DNA of 64,000 bases. Source: Thermohalobaculum sp951813525. GTDB lineage: Bacteria > Pseudomonadota > Alphaproteobacteria > Rhodobacterales > Rhodobacteraceae. The position numbers and the translations under genes were made by a program. The notes beneath the pieces are model-generated. The model was not told where the DNA came from. It was given only the letters and a program-made list of their open reading frames with translations, and ran no database searches. The stretch is taken from assembly GCA_951813525.2 (NCBI GenBank), contig CATOTJ020000003.1, positions 496,001 to 560,000 on the forward strand, read 5' to 3'. This document shows, in pieces, positions 17,269 to 26,668 of this stretch (positions are counted from its first letter, which is position 1; each line of letters starts with the position of its first letter).

Positions 17269-18873
17269 ATGACGTTCCGCACCCGGTTGTCGGCGGTGCT
17301 GCTGACCGTGAACCTCGCGGTCATCGCGCTGCCGTTCGGCTCGATTTTCTTTTTCCGAATTTACGAAAATCAGCTGATCCAGGAAACCGAACGCGAACTG
17401 ATCAGCCAGGCCGCCTTGATCGGCGCGATGTATCGTCAGGCCTTGCTTGGGGCGGGCGTTGAAGCGACAGCACTGGCGCAGACCCGGGGCGGGCGGGTGG
17501 TCCCGACACCCCGCGCAAAGAAAGCGTCGCAATACGGATCAGAAAGCAGCTCTCCGATTTGGACCGTGGTCACGCCTCAACTCGACTTGGCAACGGTCGA
17601 TACTCTGCCCTCGCGTCCGGATGGGCGACCGCCGACCGAACTGCCATCAGCGGCCGCCGCGGCGGCGGGCCGGGCCATGAGCCCGATCCTTGACCAGGCG
17701 CAGCGAACATCGCTGATCGGTGCCCGCGTTCTCGATGCCCACGGCACCACAGTCGGCGGCACGGCCGAGATGGGGCTGAACTTTTCCCATGTGCGCGAGG
17801 TCTCGATTGCACTGACTGGCCGCTATGCCAGCGCGCTGCGCTTTCGCGAGCTTGAAAACGCCCCACAAGAGATCGTGACGATTGCGCGCGGTACCGGGGT
17901 CCGGGTCTTTGTGGCAATGCCAATCCGCGAAGGCGCACAGGTGCTGGGCGTCGTCTACCTCTCCCGCACGCCAAAAAGCATCGTGCGCCATATGTATGAT
18001 GAACGGGTCAAGGTGGCCCTGGCTCTGGCGACAATCCTGTTCCTAACGATTTCGCTGGCCATATTGACCTCCAGAACGATTTCCCGCCCCGTCGGCGAGC
18101 TTTTGGCGCGCACGCGGCGCGTCACGAGTGGCGAGGCGAGCGATCTGGCAACCCTGTCGCGCCCCGGCACGCGCGAGATGGCGGAACTGTCGGAAGGCAT
18201 CAGCCAGATGGCCCGTGCCCTGTCCGACAGGGCCGCCTATATCCGCACGCTGGCCAGCCATGTCAGTCATGAATTCAAGACGCCGCTCACCTCGATCGAA
18301 GGCGCAGCAGAGCTGTTGCAAGACCACCATGACAGCATGACGGCCGAGGAGCGCGAGCGTTTCCTCGCGAACATTTCGGGCGACACGGCACGGCTGCGCG
18401 CCCTGTTGGATCGCCTGCTGGATCTCGCCCGGGCCGAAAATGCACAGCGAACCGAAGAAGATGTCGATCTGTCACATGCCGTGCGCGAGGCCATGACCGG
18501 CCTATCATCAGGTGTTCAAACCGAGGTTGAAATTCCCGCCGATCTCACGGTCAGCATCAATGAAGAAGCTATTGGGATCGTGCTCAGCAACTTGTTCGAC
18601 AACGCTGTGCAGCATGGCGCCACCCATATTCAGATGACAACCGAGCTGACCGACGATCATGCCGTATTGACGGTGATCGACAACGGACGCGGGATCTCGG
18701 AAGCGAACCGCCAGAAGATATTCGAGCACTTCTTTACGACCCGGCGCGATACCGGCGGCACCGGGTTGGGCCTTGGGATCGTTCAGGCATTGCTGACCGC
18801 CCATGGCGGCAACATCGCGTTGGCAGCCCATGATGGCCCCGGCGCAGCGTTCGCGGTGACTTTAAAACGCTAA
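17269..18873 (+). CDS. Membrane sensor histidine kinase, CreC-like
   Basis: This is the partner kinase of the preceding regulator. The 534 residues comprise membrane helix 1 (about 7-30), a large periplasmic sensor region (about 30-245), helix 2 (about 247-266), a HAMP segment, the HisKA dimerisation domain with phospho-acceptor His334 in SHVSHEFKTPLTSIEGAAELL, and the HATPase domain with N-box NLFDNAVQHG, G1 VIDNGRGIS and G2 GTGLGLGIV. The GAAELL extension resembles CreC. The stimulus is unknown. Confidence 0.92.
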   Translation: MTFRTRLSAVLLTVNLAVIALPFGSIFFFRIYENQLIQETERELISQAALIGAMYRQALLGAGVEATALAQTRGGRVVPTPRAKKASQYGSESSSPIWTVVTPQLDLATVDTLPSRPDGRPPTELPSAAAAAAGRAMSPILDQAQRTSLIGARVLDAHGTTVGGTAEMGLNFSHVREVSIALTGRYASALRFRELENAPQEIVTIARGTGVRVFVAMPIREGAQVLGVVYLSRTPKSIVRHMYDERVKVALALATILFLTISLAILTSRTISRPVGELLARTRRVTSGEASDLATLSRPGTREMAELSEGISQMARALSDRAAYIRTLASHVSHEFKTPLTSIEGAAELLQDHHDSMTAEERERFLANISGDTARLRALLDRLLDLARAENAQRTEEDVDLSHAVREAMTGLSSGVQTEVEIPADLTVSINEEAIGIVLSNLFDNAVQHGATHIQMTTELTDDHAVLTVIDNGRGISEANRQKIFEHFFTTRRDTGGTGLGLGIVQALLTAHGGNIALAAHDGPGAAFAVTLKR

Positions 18874-18936
18874 AGACGTGCCGTCTCCCCGCCCATCAGA
18901 TCGAACGCCCCGCCCGCCGAGCCGCCGCAAACCCGT

Positions 18937-19566
18937 TCAGGGCATCGGGATCGGCTGGGTTGCGTGCGGCACATCATAGCCACGCCTCGTCGCAGGACGT
19001 TCCGCAATACGCAGATACCAGTCCTTCAGCGCCGGAAAATCGTTCAGATTGATCTCTTGCCATTCGAACCGGCTGATCCACGGCCAGCACGCCATGTCTG
19101 CAATGGTGTATTCCGACCCGACGATGAAATCCCGTCCAGTCAGGCGTTCGTTCAGCACGCCGTAGAGACGCTTGGTCTCGCTCTGAAAACGCTTCTCAGC
19201 ATAGTCGGACGTTCCCTTGTTGAACTTGAGGAAATGGTGGGTTTGACCCGCCATCGGCCCCAGCCCGCCCATCTGCCACATCAGCCATTCGATGCACTTC
19301 AACCGGTCATTGCCCTCACCAATGAACCGACCATGCCGCTCGGCCAGATAGATCATGATCGCCGCCGTCTCCATCATCTTCACGCCGGTAACGTGGTCAT
19401 GAATCGCAGGAATTTTATTGTTCGGGGCAATTTCCAGGAAATGCGGCTGAAACTGTTCATCCTTGGTAATGTTGATCGGGATCGCGTTATAGGCGACGCC
19501 TAACTCCTCCAACAGCAAAGAGACCTTGCGGCCATTCGGGGTCGTCCAGGTGTAAAGGTCGATCAT
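18937..19566 (-). CDS. Glutathione S-transferase, nu class (YfcG/YghU-like)
   Basis: This 209-residue thioredoxin-fold plus helical-domain protein resembles bacterial nu-class GSTs, which act mainly as disulfide-bond oxidoreductases with glutathione. The N-terminal WTTPNGRKVSLLLEELG motif contains the Thr-Pro-Asn active region; APNNKIPAIHD supplies the cis-Pro that binds glutathione. It converges on the histidine kinase gene and lies downstream of an SDR gene on the same strand. Confidence 0.88.
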   Translation of the reverse strand: MIDLYTWTTPNGRKVSLLLEELGVAYNAIPINITKDEQFQPHFLEIAPNNKIPAIHDHVTGVKMMETAAIMIYLAERHGRFIGEGNDRLKCIEWLMWQMGGLGPMAGQTHHFLKFNKGTSDYAEKRFQSETKRLYGVLNERLTGRDFIVGSEYTIADMACWPWISRFEWQEINLNDFPALKDWYLRIAERPATRRGYDVPHATQPIPMP

Positions 19567-19599
19567 CTGCTGTCTCCGGTCTTTCTGTTCGCTGCCGGG

Positions 19600-20364
19600 C
19601 TACACATGCTGCCCGCCGTTAATCTCTATTTCGACGCCGTTCACATAGCTGCTTTCCGGCGTGCAAAGGTAATAAATGGTTCGCGCCACTTCCTCTGGCT
19701 TTCCCAGACGGCGCATAGGGATGGATTCCGCCAACTCCTCGGTGCCTGGGGAAAGAATCGCAGTCTCGATCTCTCCGGGCGCAATGGCGTTGACGCGCAC
19801 ACCCAGCGGTCCGAAATCGTTGGCCATCTCTCTGGTCAACGCCGCCAGCGCGGCCTTCGACGTGGAATAGGCCGCCCCGGCAAATGGATGCACACGCGCA
19901 CCGGCGATCGAGGTCACATTGACAACCGCGCCCTGCGCAGCGGTCAGCTCCGCAACCAGGCCGCGCGCCAGAACGATCGCTGCGAAAAAATTGACGTGAA
20001 AGACTTGCCCCCATGTCCGCAGATCGGTGGTCAGCGTCGAAAGCCTGGACCCACTATCATCTTTGGGCGATATCCCGGCATTGTTGACCAGTGCATCCAA
20101 CCGGCCGTCCAGGCGGCTTCGCACTTCTTCAACAGCTTCGATGGTTGATTCAGGGTTGGCGAGATCCAACTGAATATGATCCTCAGGGCCGGCCTCCCAT
20201 GGACAATCTTCCGGAAACGGATGGCGCGAGCAGGTGATGACCCGCCAGCCAGCCGACGAAAACCGCTTCACCGTGGCATGTCCGATCCCACGGCTCGCGC
20301 CGGTCAGAAGAAGTGTCTTGCGCGGGGTGTCTGAGGCCAAGGGGCTTCTCCTGTCCCGGTCCAA
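19600..20364 (-). CDS. Short-chain dehydrogenase/reductase
   Basis: This 254-residue classical SDR binds NAD(P) through TGASRGIGHA near the N-terminus and has NNAG, catalytic Ser in NVTSIAG, the YSTSK active-site motif (Tyr and Lys), and PGEIETAIL. The substrate is unknown; the sequence is of the glucose/3-oxoacyl-reductase type. The GST gene lies 33 bp downstream and the two are probably co-transcribed. Confidence 0.88.
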   Translation of the reverse strand: MDRDRRSPLASDTPRKTLLLTGASRGIGHATVKRFSSAGWRVITCSRHPFPEDCPWEAGPEDHIQLDLANPESTIEAVEEVRSRLDGRLDALVNNAGISPKDDSGSRLSTLTTDLRTWGQVFHVNFFAAIVLARGLVAELTAAQGAVVNVTSIAGARVHPFAGAAYSTSKAALAALTREMANDFGPLGVRVNAIAPGEIETAILSPGTEELAESIPMRRLGKPEEVARTIYYLCTPESSYVNGVEIEINGGQHV

Positions 20365-20486
20365 TCCGGTTCGCAGTAACGCTACGCCAACGGCGAGTGC
20401 GGAACAACATGGTGCAGCTCTTCAAGCTCCGGCAATGCAGCCCTGACGATCGGCGCAAAGGGACGAATCACTCACAGGCCACGGCC

Positions 20487-21125
20487 TCACGGGTTCAAAC
20501 GTTGCACCGTCCAGGCATCCGCTTCGGGCTTCATCCGGGTCCACCGGAACCGGTCATGCAGCCTGAAATCGCCATCGGCCCAGAATTCAATTTCGGTCGG
20601 ACGAAGGCGAAAACCGCCCCAATGCGGCGGGCGCGGCGGGTTGCGCGGGTACTTTGCGGCAAGTTTCGCGACCTCGGCCAGCAATGAACGGCGCGTTGCC
20701 AGCGGACGCGATTGTCTCGAAGCCCAGGCGCCGATCCGGCTTTGATAGGCTCGGCTCTTGTAATAAGCGTCCGCCTGTTTCGCGCCCACTTTCTCGACGA
20801 CGCCACGCACCCTGATCTGCCGGTCCAACGATTTCCAGTGCAGCACAAGCGCAGCCTTCATACTGGCATCCAACTCGCGGCCCTTGGCACTTTCGAAATT
20901 CGTGTAGAAGACAAATCCCCCGTGCAAAAGGTCCGCTTCGATTTCCTTCAGCAACACCATTCGGACGTTTGGCAGCCCGGTTTTATCAACGGTCGACAGT
21001 GCCATCGCGTTGGCGTCCTTGGGCTCGGTCTTTTCTGCCTCGGTCAACCAGACGCGGGCCAACGCAAAGGGATCATCGCCCGCAAAGAGGCCGCTGCGTT
21101 TGCTTGCTTCGGATATCGTCGCCAT
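20487..21125 (-). CDS. pdxH: Pyridoxamine 5'-phosphate oxidase
   Basis: PdxH is the FMN-dependent enzyme that oxidises pyridoxine/pyridoxamine 5'-phosphate to pyridoxal 5'-phosphate. The 212-residue product shows NAMALSTVDKTGLPNVRMVLLK, the FMN-binding FYTNFESAKGRELD, HWKSLDRQIRVRG, the SRIGAWAS region and the C-terminal WADGDFRLHDRFRW and VQRLNP signature. The ATG at 21125 gives a standard length; an in-frame ATG at 21161 is possible. It is divergent from fabI. Confidence 0.93.
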   Translation of the reverse strand: MATISEASKRSGLFAGDDPFALARVWLTEAEKTEPKDANAMALSTVDKTGLPNVRMVLLKEIEADLLHGGFVFYTNFESAKGRELDASMKAALVLHWKSLDRQIRVRGVVEKVGAKQADAYYKSRAYQSRIGAWASRQSRPLATRRSLLAEVAKLAAKYPRNPPRPPHWGGFRLRPTEIEFWADGDFRLHDRFRWTRMKPEADAWTVQRLNP

Positions 21126-21254
21126 TGCCTTTGCCCGTCCGTTCTTCGTTCCCGGTCGCATATCTCGCTTCGCTGTACCGGACCACGTCAACTTGCTTGG
21201 TCCGGCGATTTAACCTAAAGCCCGGACGAAGTGAATGAAGTCGGGAGTATTCCT

Positions 21255-22073
21255 ATGTCAGGGTCGATGTCAGGATTAATGGCGGGCAAGCGCGGGCTGA
21301 TCATGGGTGTCGCGAACGACAAATCCATTGCTTGGGGCGTTGCCCAGGCATGCCACGACCAGGGCGCCGAACTGGCGTTCACCTATCAGGGCGACGCCCT
21401 CAAAAAGCGCGTCGACCCGTTGGCGGCGTCGATCGGGTCGGACATCGTGCTGCCCTGCGATGTAACGGAACAGGGATCGATGGACGACGTGTTCCAAACC
21501 CTGTCCGACCGCTGGGGAAAGCTGGATTTCGTACTGCACGCAATCGCTTACGCAGATAAGGCCGAACTGAAAGGCCGCTATGTCGACACCAGCGCCGAAA
21601 ACTTCAACCGCTCGCTTAATATCTCGTGCTACTCGTTCACGGCCATTGCCCAGCGAGCGGAAAAGCTGATGGACGATGGCGGTTCGATGCTGACGCTGAC
21701 CTATTACGGCGCCGAGAAGGTGATGCCGCATTACAATGTGATGGGTGTCGCCAAAGCAGCGCTGGAAACATCGGTGCGCTATATGGCGATGGACCTGGGT
21801 CCGCGGAACATCCGCGTCAACTCGCTGTCCGCCGGGCCGATCAAAACTCTCGCGGCATCCGGGATCGGCGATTTTCGCTATATCCTGCGGTGGAACGAGC
21901 TGAATTCTCCGCTGCGGCGAAACGTGACGCAGGACGATATCGGCAAGGCAGGGCTCTATCTTTTGTCCGACCTTTCGTCGGGGGTTACGGGCGAATGCCA
22001 CCATGTCGATTGCGGCTATCATGTCGTCGGCATGAAGGCTGAAGACGCACCGGATATCGACGTTTCGAGCTAA
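21255..22073 (+). CDS. fabI: Enoyl-[acyl-carrier-protein] reductase (NADH) FabI
   Basis: FabI performs the last reduction in each cycle of type II fatty acid synthesis. The 272 residues carry the FabI-type nucleotide motif GVANDKSIAWGVAQ, the catalytic Tyr-x6-Lys in YNVMGVAK, and SAGPIKTLAASGI. The ATG at 21255 has GGGAG upstream; the open frame starts 24 bases earlier without a ribosome site. Confidence 0.94.
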   Translation: MSGSMSGLMAGKRGLIMGVANDKSIAWGVAQACHDQGAELAFTYQGDALKKRVDPLAASIGSDIVLPCDVTEQGSMDDVFQTLSDRWGKLDFVLHAIAYADKAELKGRYVDTSAENFNRSLNISCYSFTAIAQRAEKLMDDGGSMLTLTYYGAEKVMPHYNVMGVAKAALETSVRYMAMDLGPRNIRVNSLSAGPIKTLAASGIGDFRYILRWNELNSPLRRNVTQDDIGKAGLYLLSDLSSGVTGECHHVDCGYHVVGMKAEDAPDIDVSS

Positions 22074-22118
22074 AAAACCGGCATTTGCCGAATCTTCACA
22101 ATGTTGCGCTTTTGTTTG

Positions 22119-22138
22119 GGCGGGTCCGCTGGCCCGCC
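22119..22138 (+). terminator. Possible weak terminator hairpin after fabI
   Basis: GGCGGG / CCCGCC arms surround an 8-nt loop, 45 nt after the fabI stop. The following sequence is only moderately T-rich, so termination may be partial. Confidence 0.35.
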
Positions 22139-22165
22139 TGATTTGTGTATTGTGGAGTATCTGTC

Positions 22166-22390
22166 ATGCCGGTCCACCTCTTCCGTATTGCCGCAGTGGC
22201 AACGATGCTTTTCGCCGCCGGTTGCGCGCAAAAGGGCCGCGATGTCGGGCCGGACAGTCACGATTTGTCGACACTGGCCGCGACGGTCTGGGTCGATCCC
22301 GATGGCTGCAAGCACTGGGTCATCGATGACGGGATCGAAGGGTATATGAGCCCGGTCTTGAAAGCCGACGGCAAACCGGATTGCGTCTGA
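22166..22390 (+). CDS. Small lipoprotein with one GCxHWVxDDGxEG module
   Basis: This 74-residue precursor has a signal peptide and lipobox FAAGC (Cys20), then a single module (about residues 39-73) with the pattern W-x-D-P-x-G-C-x-H-W-V-x-D-D-G-x-E-G-Y-M ... D-G-x-x-x-C. The same module occurs twice in the next gene, whose ATG overlaps this stop by one base (TGATG). It is therefore probably exported to the envelope and made together with that protein. Function unknown; two cysteines per module suggest a disulfide. Confidence 0.7.
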   Translation: MPVHLFRIAAVATMLFAAGCAQKGRDVGPDSHDLSTLAATVWVDPDGCKHWVIDDGIEGYMSPVLKADGKPDCV

Positions 22391-23151
22391 TGACCGCGCG
22401 GTATTGTTCGGGGCGTTTGATTGCGCGCGGGGCCGCATTGTTGTCGGCCCTCGCCTTGGGTGCCTGCGCTGCGCAACCCGGCGAAGATTACGGTCTCGAC
22501 AGCAAAAAGCTCTCGTCAATGCAGGCTGTGATCTGGGTCGATCCGACGGGATGTGAACACTGGGTGATCGATGACGGGGTTGAAGGGTATATGGTTGCTC
22601 GCCGATCGCGCGACGGCAAACCATCCTGCCCGGGCGGTCGCCGTGCCGGCGGTGTTTCCAAGGCGGCGACGTCGACCCGCGAGGCGGTGATTTGGCGCGA
22701 CCCGAACGGCTGCGAGCATTGGGTTTACGACGATGGCGGCGAAGGTTTCATGTCCGAACGCCTGAACCGCGATGGCACACAGGTCTGTGCCGGGCGTGTC
22801 TCGGTTACGCCGACAGCGCCGATTACCCTCGCCGCTGACGCTCTTTTTGACACCGGCAGCGCCGTTCTACGCCCAGAAGCATCGAAAGAGTTGACGGATT
22901 TCGGGCGCAAGATGCAACGCCTGGGCAAACGCAGGGTCTACATCGTCGGTCACACCGACAGCCGGGCGTCCGACCGTTACAATCAGGGCTTATCTGAACG
23001 CCGTGCCGCAACCGTGGCCAGCTATCTGGAAAAGAATTTCGGCATCGTCGGCCAAACCGACGGTAAGGGCGAGTCCGACCCGGTGGCCGACAACACAACA
23101 CCGGAAGGCCGACAGTCCAACCGCCGCGTCGTGATTTCGGTTCTGGATTAA
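22390..23151 (+). CDS. OmpA-family lipoprotein with two GCxHWVxDDGxEG modules
   Basis: The 253-residue precursor has a lipoprotein signal (lipobox LGAC, Cys26), two copies of the 35-residue Cys module (about 46-80 and 99-133), and a C-terminal OmpA-like peptidoglycan-binding domain (about 146-253) with ALFDTGSAVLRPEA, VGHTDSRAS and NQGLSERRA. It is expected to be anchored in the outer membrane and to bind peptidoglycan, displaying the modules in the periplasm. Overlap with the upstream small lipoprotein gene indicates coupled synthesis. Confidence 0.85.
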   Translation: MTARYCSGRLIARGAALLSALALGACAAQPGEDYGLDSKKLSSMQAVIWVDPTGCEHWVIDDGVEGYMVARRSRDGKPSCPGGRRAGGVSKAATSTREAVIWRDPNGCEHWVYDDGGEGFMSERLNRDGTQVCAGRVSVTPTAPITLAADALFDTGSAVLRPEASKELTDFGRKMQRLGKRRVYIVGHTDSRASDRYNQGLSERRAATVASYLEKNFGIVGQTDGKGESDPVADNTTPEGRQSNRRVVISVLD

Positions 23152-23502
23152 GCTCGGCCGAAAACCCGCGCCGGATTCTGAACGTCCGCACCCGGCTGGG
23201 GAAAAACAGCCAGGTCTGCCCGACGGTATTTTTGCGCAAAAGCGGGCCAGCTCCCCTCGCTGAACGTCGGCAACTTTCGCTTGGACCAAGTCTAGGCACC
23301 AATTCGGGCCGATCCCGTTTTCCGCTCACAGCCCGCGCCCTCAACGCCCAATTCCACTGCAATCTGCGCGCCGGCGACCATCAGAATTCGCCATTGCCGC
23401 CGGTTCGCATCCCGGCATCACCCCGCTGATAGCCCTGCCGCACCGGCGCCCTTGACGATGCCGATGGCGCGCGTAACCGTGCGCGCCAAAGGAACAGGGC
23501 AG
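23152..23502 (+). other. 351-bp stretch without a recognised gene
   Basis: This lies between the OmpA-family gene and the TPP-enzyme gene. Open frames on both strands lack ribosome sites and conserved features. It probably holds the promoter of the downstream operon, but no convincing -35/-10 pair or terminator was seen. Confidence 0.4.
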
Positions 23503-25209
23503 ATGACCGACCAATCAGCGACAACAAACCACCCGACAGGCGCCGAGGCGATGGTGCGGATGCTGCAAGCACACGGCGTGCGCCACATTTTCGGCCTGTG
23601 CGGTGACACATCGCTGCCATTTTATGACGCGCTGGCCCGATTGGATCATTCGATGACCCATGTGCTGACGCGCGATGAACGCCATGCGGCCTATATGGCC
23701 GACGCCTATGCACGTTTGACCCGCCGGGTCGGTGTCTGCGAAGGCCCGTCAGGCGGCGGCGCCACTTATATCGCGCCCGGTCTGGTCGAGGCGAACGAAA
23801 GCTCAGTGCCCATTCTGGCCATCACCACCGATGTCGCAACGACCTCTGCCGGGCGTTACCCGTTGACGGAATTGGACCAGGACGCCCTGTTCCGCCCGCT
23901 GACGAAGTGGAATGGCGTACTGGATCAGGCCCCTGCCCTTCCACGAACCGTTCGCCGGGCGTTTCGCGAAATGACGACCGGGCGCCCGGGGTCCGCCCAT
24001 TTGGCCCTGCCGTTCGATGTTCAAAAGGCTGTGGTGCCTGAGGAGGAGATTTGGGCCGACCCGCAATTCGGCACCTATCCGGCCGCTCCGGCAACAGCAA
24101 ACCCGCTCGAGGCGGAACGACTGGTCGTTCATCTCGTCTCGGCCAAATCGCCCGTCGTGATCTGCGGCGGCGGGGTTGTTCTGTCCGGCGCCGAAGCCGA
24201 GCTGCAACAATTGGCCGAGCGGCTGGATCTGCCCATCGCAACAACGGTCAGCGGCCAGGGCGCCATCGCCGAAACCCATGCAAACGCCGTCGGCGTTGTC
24301 GGATCGAATGGCGGGCGCCCGGGCACACGCGCCTTGGTCGATGCGTCGGACTGCGTGTTGTTTCTGGGTTGCCGGGCCGGATCGGTCACGACCGAACGCT
24401 GGCGCAGCCCGCCGGCCGGAACGACGATCCTGCACATCGACTGCGACCCGGGGGTGATTGGCGCCTGCTATCAGACGGCGGCGGCAATCGTCGCCGATCT
24501 GACCAGCGCGCTGCGCGCAGTCCATGCGGCATTGGACGACATTGCATCGCCGCCAACCTTCGATGGCGCCGGACGCGCGGCCAAGGCCCGCGATGCGAAA
24601 GCGGCGGGCTTCGACCCGTTGGCCGCCTCGACCGAGGCGCCACTGCGTCCGGAAAGGGTAATCGGGGCCATGAACCGGTTGCTGCCGGAAGACACGATTG
24701 TTTGCGCCGATCCCGGCACGCCCTGCCCGTATTTTTCCGCCTATTGGACCATCCGCCAACCTGGGCGCCATTTCATCACCAACCGTGCGCACGGTGCCCT
24801 CGGCTATGCCATGGGTGCCGCAATCGGGACACAATTCGCGCGGCCGGACGCAAAGGTGATCTGCGCCACCGGCGATGGCAGCTTTGCCATGAGCGTCGGT
24901 GAATTCGAAACCATGTGCCGGTACAAATTGCCGATCACGACGCTGGTATTCTCGAATTCTGTGTTCGGCTGGATCAAGGCCGGTCAAAAATCGGGATTTG
25001 GCGGGCGATACTATTCCGTAGATTTCACCCGCACCGACCATGCCGCGGTCGCTGCGGCGTATGGCGTGCGGTCCTGGCGGGTCGAAGATCCGGCGGATCT
25101 GGACGCCGCCCTCTTGGCGGCAATCGCACATGATGGCCCCAGCTTGGTCGACATCATTGCCCAACCGCTCCAGGACGCCGCCGCCCCTGTCAGCGAGTGG
25201 GTGGCCTGA
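23503..25209 (+). CDS. Thiamine pyrophosphate-dependent enzyme (acetolactate synthase-like)
   Basis: This 568-residue enzyme has the three-domain POX/ALS/BFD fold: an N-terminal PYR domain with the catalytic Glu in TRDERHAAYMADAYARL, a central domain, and a C-terminal TPP-binding domain with GDGSFAMSVGEFETM...FSNS for Mg-TPP. It resembles acetolactate synthase large subunits and related decarboxylases, but there is no small regulatory subunit gene, so a biosynthetic ALS is less likely. AGGAACAGGG precedes the ATG at 23503. Overlap with the next gene (TGATG) starts a four-gene operon. Substrate unknown, perhaps a 2-oxo acid made by the flavoprotein two genes on. Confidence 0.85.
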   Translation: MTDQSATTNHPTGAEAMVRMLQAHGVRHIFGLCGDTSLPFYDALARLDHSMTHVLTRDERHAAYMADAYARLTRRVGVCEGPSGGGATYIAPGLVEANESSVPILAITTDVATTSAGRYPLTELDQDALFRPLTKWNGVLDQAPALPRTVRRAFREMTTGRPGSAHLALPFDVQKAVVPEEEIWADPQFGTYPAAPATANPLEAERLVVHLVSAKSPVVICGGGVVLSGAEAELQQLAERLDLPIATTVSGQGAIAETHANAVGVVGSNGGRPGTRALVDASDCVLFLGCRAGSVTTERWRSPPAGTTILHIDCDPGVIGACYQTAAAIVADLTSALRAVHAALDDIASPPTFDGAGRAAKARDAKAAGFDPLAASTEAPLRPERVIGAMNRLLPEDTIVCADPGTPCPYFSAYWTIRQPGRHFITNRAHGALGYAMGAAIGTQFARPDAKVICATGDGSFAMSVGEFETMCRYKLPITTLVFSNSVFGWIKAGQKSGFGGRYYSVDFTRTDHAAVAAAYGVRSWRVEDPADLDAALLAAIAHDGPSLVDIIAQPLQDAAAPVSEWVA

Positions 25210-25415
25210 TGTTTCTGACGCCGTTTCGCGCCGCCGCGCTTGGCCTGACCGGGGTGGCAATGGTGACTTTGGCCATCCGTCTGTCTCCGGCTTTGGCCCG
25301 CCTTATCGATCGCAGCGGCGATCCCGAAGGCCTGCAAGAACGCTGCCGGGTCTACACATTGACCCTGCTGTCCGGCGCCATATTACTGGTTCTGTCATCC
25401 GAGGCACTGCGATGA
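25209..25415 (+). CDS. Tiny two-helix membrane protein
   Basis: This 68-residue protein has a hydrophobic segment at each end (about 7-25 and 50-66) and a charged middle (RLIDRSGDPEGLQERCR). It overlaps the TPP-enzyme stop by one base and the flavoprotein start by ATGA, so it is almost certainly translated. I recognise no family. Position suggests an accessory or membrane anchor for the neighbouring enzymes; this is inference. Confidence 0.7.
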   Translation: MFLTPFRAAALGLTGVAMVTLAIRLSPALARLIDRSGDPEGLQERCRVYTLTLLSGAILLVLSSEALR

Positions 25416-26659
25416 CCGTCCAGAAAATCGCGGTGGTCGGCGGCGGCATTGTCGGCCTTTCTTCGGCCGAATGGCTGCGCCGCGATGGCCATGACGTCAC
25501 GCTGATCGACAGGATTGCGCCGGGACAGCCGGGCCAGACCTCGTATGGCAATGCTGGAATTTTGGCGGCAACCTCATTCATCCCGGTCCCGGTGCCTGGG
25601 CTGCTGCGCAAGGTCCCGAAGCTTCTGCTGAACAAGATGGGGCCGCTGCATCTGAAATGGGGCTATCTGCCCAGATTGTTTCCGTGGTTGATCCCGTTTC
25701 TGCGCCGGGCCAATGAACGCGATGTGCTGGAAACGGTTAAGGCCTTGTCGACCATCACCATCGATGCGGTCGATCAGCACCGCGCGTTGGTCAAAGGCAC
25801 CCCGGCCGAGGCGTTTATCACGGCAGGCATCTATGCCTTTCTCTACCGGTCGCAGGCCGCGTGCGAAGCCGATGTATGGGCGCACGACCTGCGCGAGGCC
25901 TATGGCGCGAGGAGCGAATTTCGCGACCGCACCCGGCTGCTGCAAGACGATCCGCATTTGGGGCCGGGCTATAACTATGCCGCCTGTCATCTGGATCATG
26001 GCTGGATCAGTGACCCCGGCGCCTATGCAGCGGCACTGGCCGAATGGTTTCAGGGCCAGGGCGGAACGGTTCGCCGGGGCGAGGTGGACGATGTCGCGCC
26101 GGGGCCGGACAGCGCAAGGATAATGGTCGGCGGTGACGCCCTGCACGTCGACCGCGTGATATTGGCAGGGGGCGCATGGTCGGCCAAACTGGCCCGGAAA
26201 TTGGGTCACAAGCCGGGCCTGGAAACCGAACGCGGGTATCATTTGGTATTTAAGGACCCGAACCGAAAGCCGCCGTTCCCCTATATGCTTACCGATGGCA
26301 AATTCGTCGCGACCCCGATGGAAGCGGGCTTGCGCTGTGCCGGTCAGGTAGAATTCGGCGGCTTGACGGCCGCCCCGTCCGAAGCCCCCTTTCGCATCGT
26401 CAATCATCGCATCCGCGAGCTTTACCCCGACCTTGAATGGCAGGGCGAGGACCGTTGGATGGGGCACCGCCCTTCGACAATCGATTCCGTGCCCTTCATC
26501 GGGGCCAGCCCAAAAGCGGCCCGGGTCTACTTTGCCTTCGGTGCGCAGCATATCGGCCTGACAACCGGACCCAAGACCGGACGGTTGATCGCCGACATGA
26601 TCGCCGGGCGCACGCCGAATATTAACATGGCGCCATTCCGCGTCGGCCGGTTCGACTGA
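25412..26659 (+). CDS. FAD-dependent D-amino-acid dehydrogenase-like oxidoreductase
   Basis: This 415-residue DAO-fold flavoprotein is similar to DadA, which oxidises D-amino acids to 2-oxo acids and passes electrons to the respiratory chain. The FAD-binding motif VVGGGIVGLSSAEWLRRDG is at the N-terminus and the second FAD contact is near GAQHIGLTTGPKTGRLIADM. The ATG at 25412 overlaps the tiny membrane protein stop (ATGA). In an operon with a TPP enzyme and a carrier, it may supply a 2-oxo acid for decarboxylation; the substrate is not known. Confidence 0.82.
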   Translation: MTVQKIAVVGGGIVGLSSAEWLRRDGHDVTLIDRIAPGQPGQTSYGNAGILAATSFIPVPVPGLLRKVPKLLLNKMGPLHLKWGYLPRLFPWLIPFLRRANERDVLETVKALSTITIDAVDQHRALVKGTPAEAFITAGIYAFLYRSQAACEADVWAHDLREAYGARSEFRDRTRLLQDDPHLGPGYNYAACHLDHGWISDPGAYAAALAEWFQGQGGTVRRGEVDDVAPGPDSARIMVGGDALHVDRVILAGGAWSAKLARKLGHKPGLETERGYHLVFKDPNRKPPFPYMLTDGKFVATPMEAGLRCAGQVEFGGLTAAPSEAPFRIVNHRIRELYPDLEWQGEDRWMGHRPSTIDSVPFIGASPKAARVYFAFGAQHIGLTTGPKTGRLIADMIAGRTPNINMAPFRVGRFD

Positions 26660-26668
26660 GGCGCCCGC

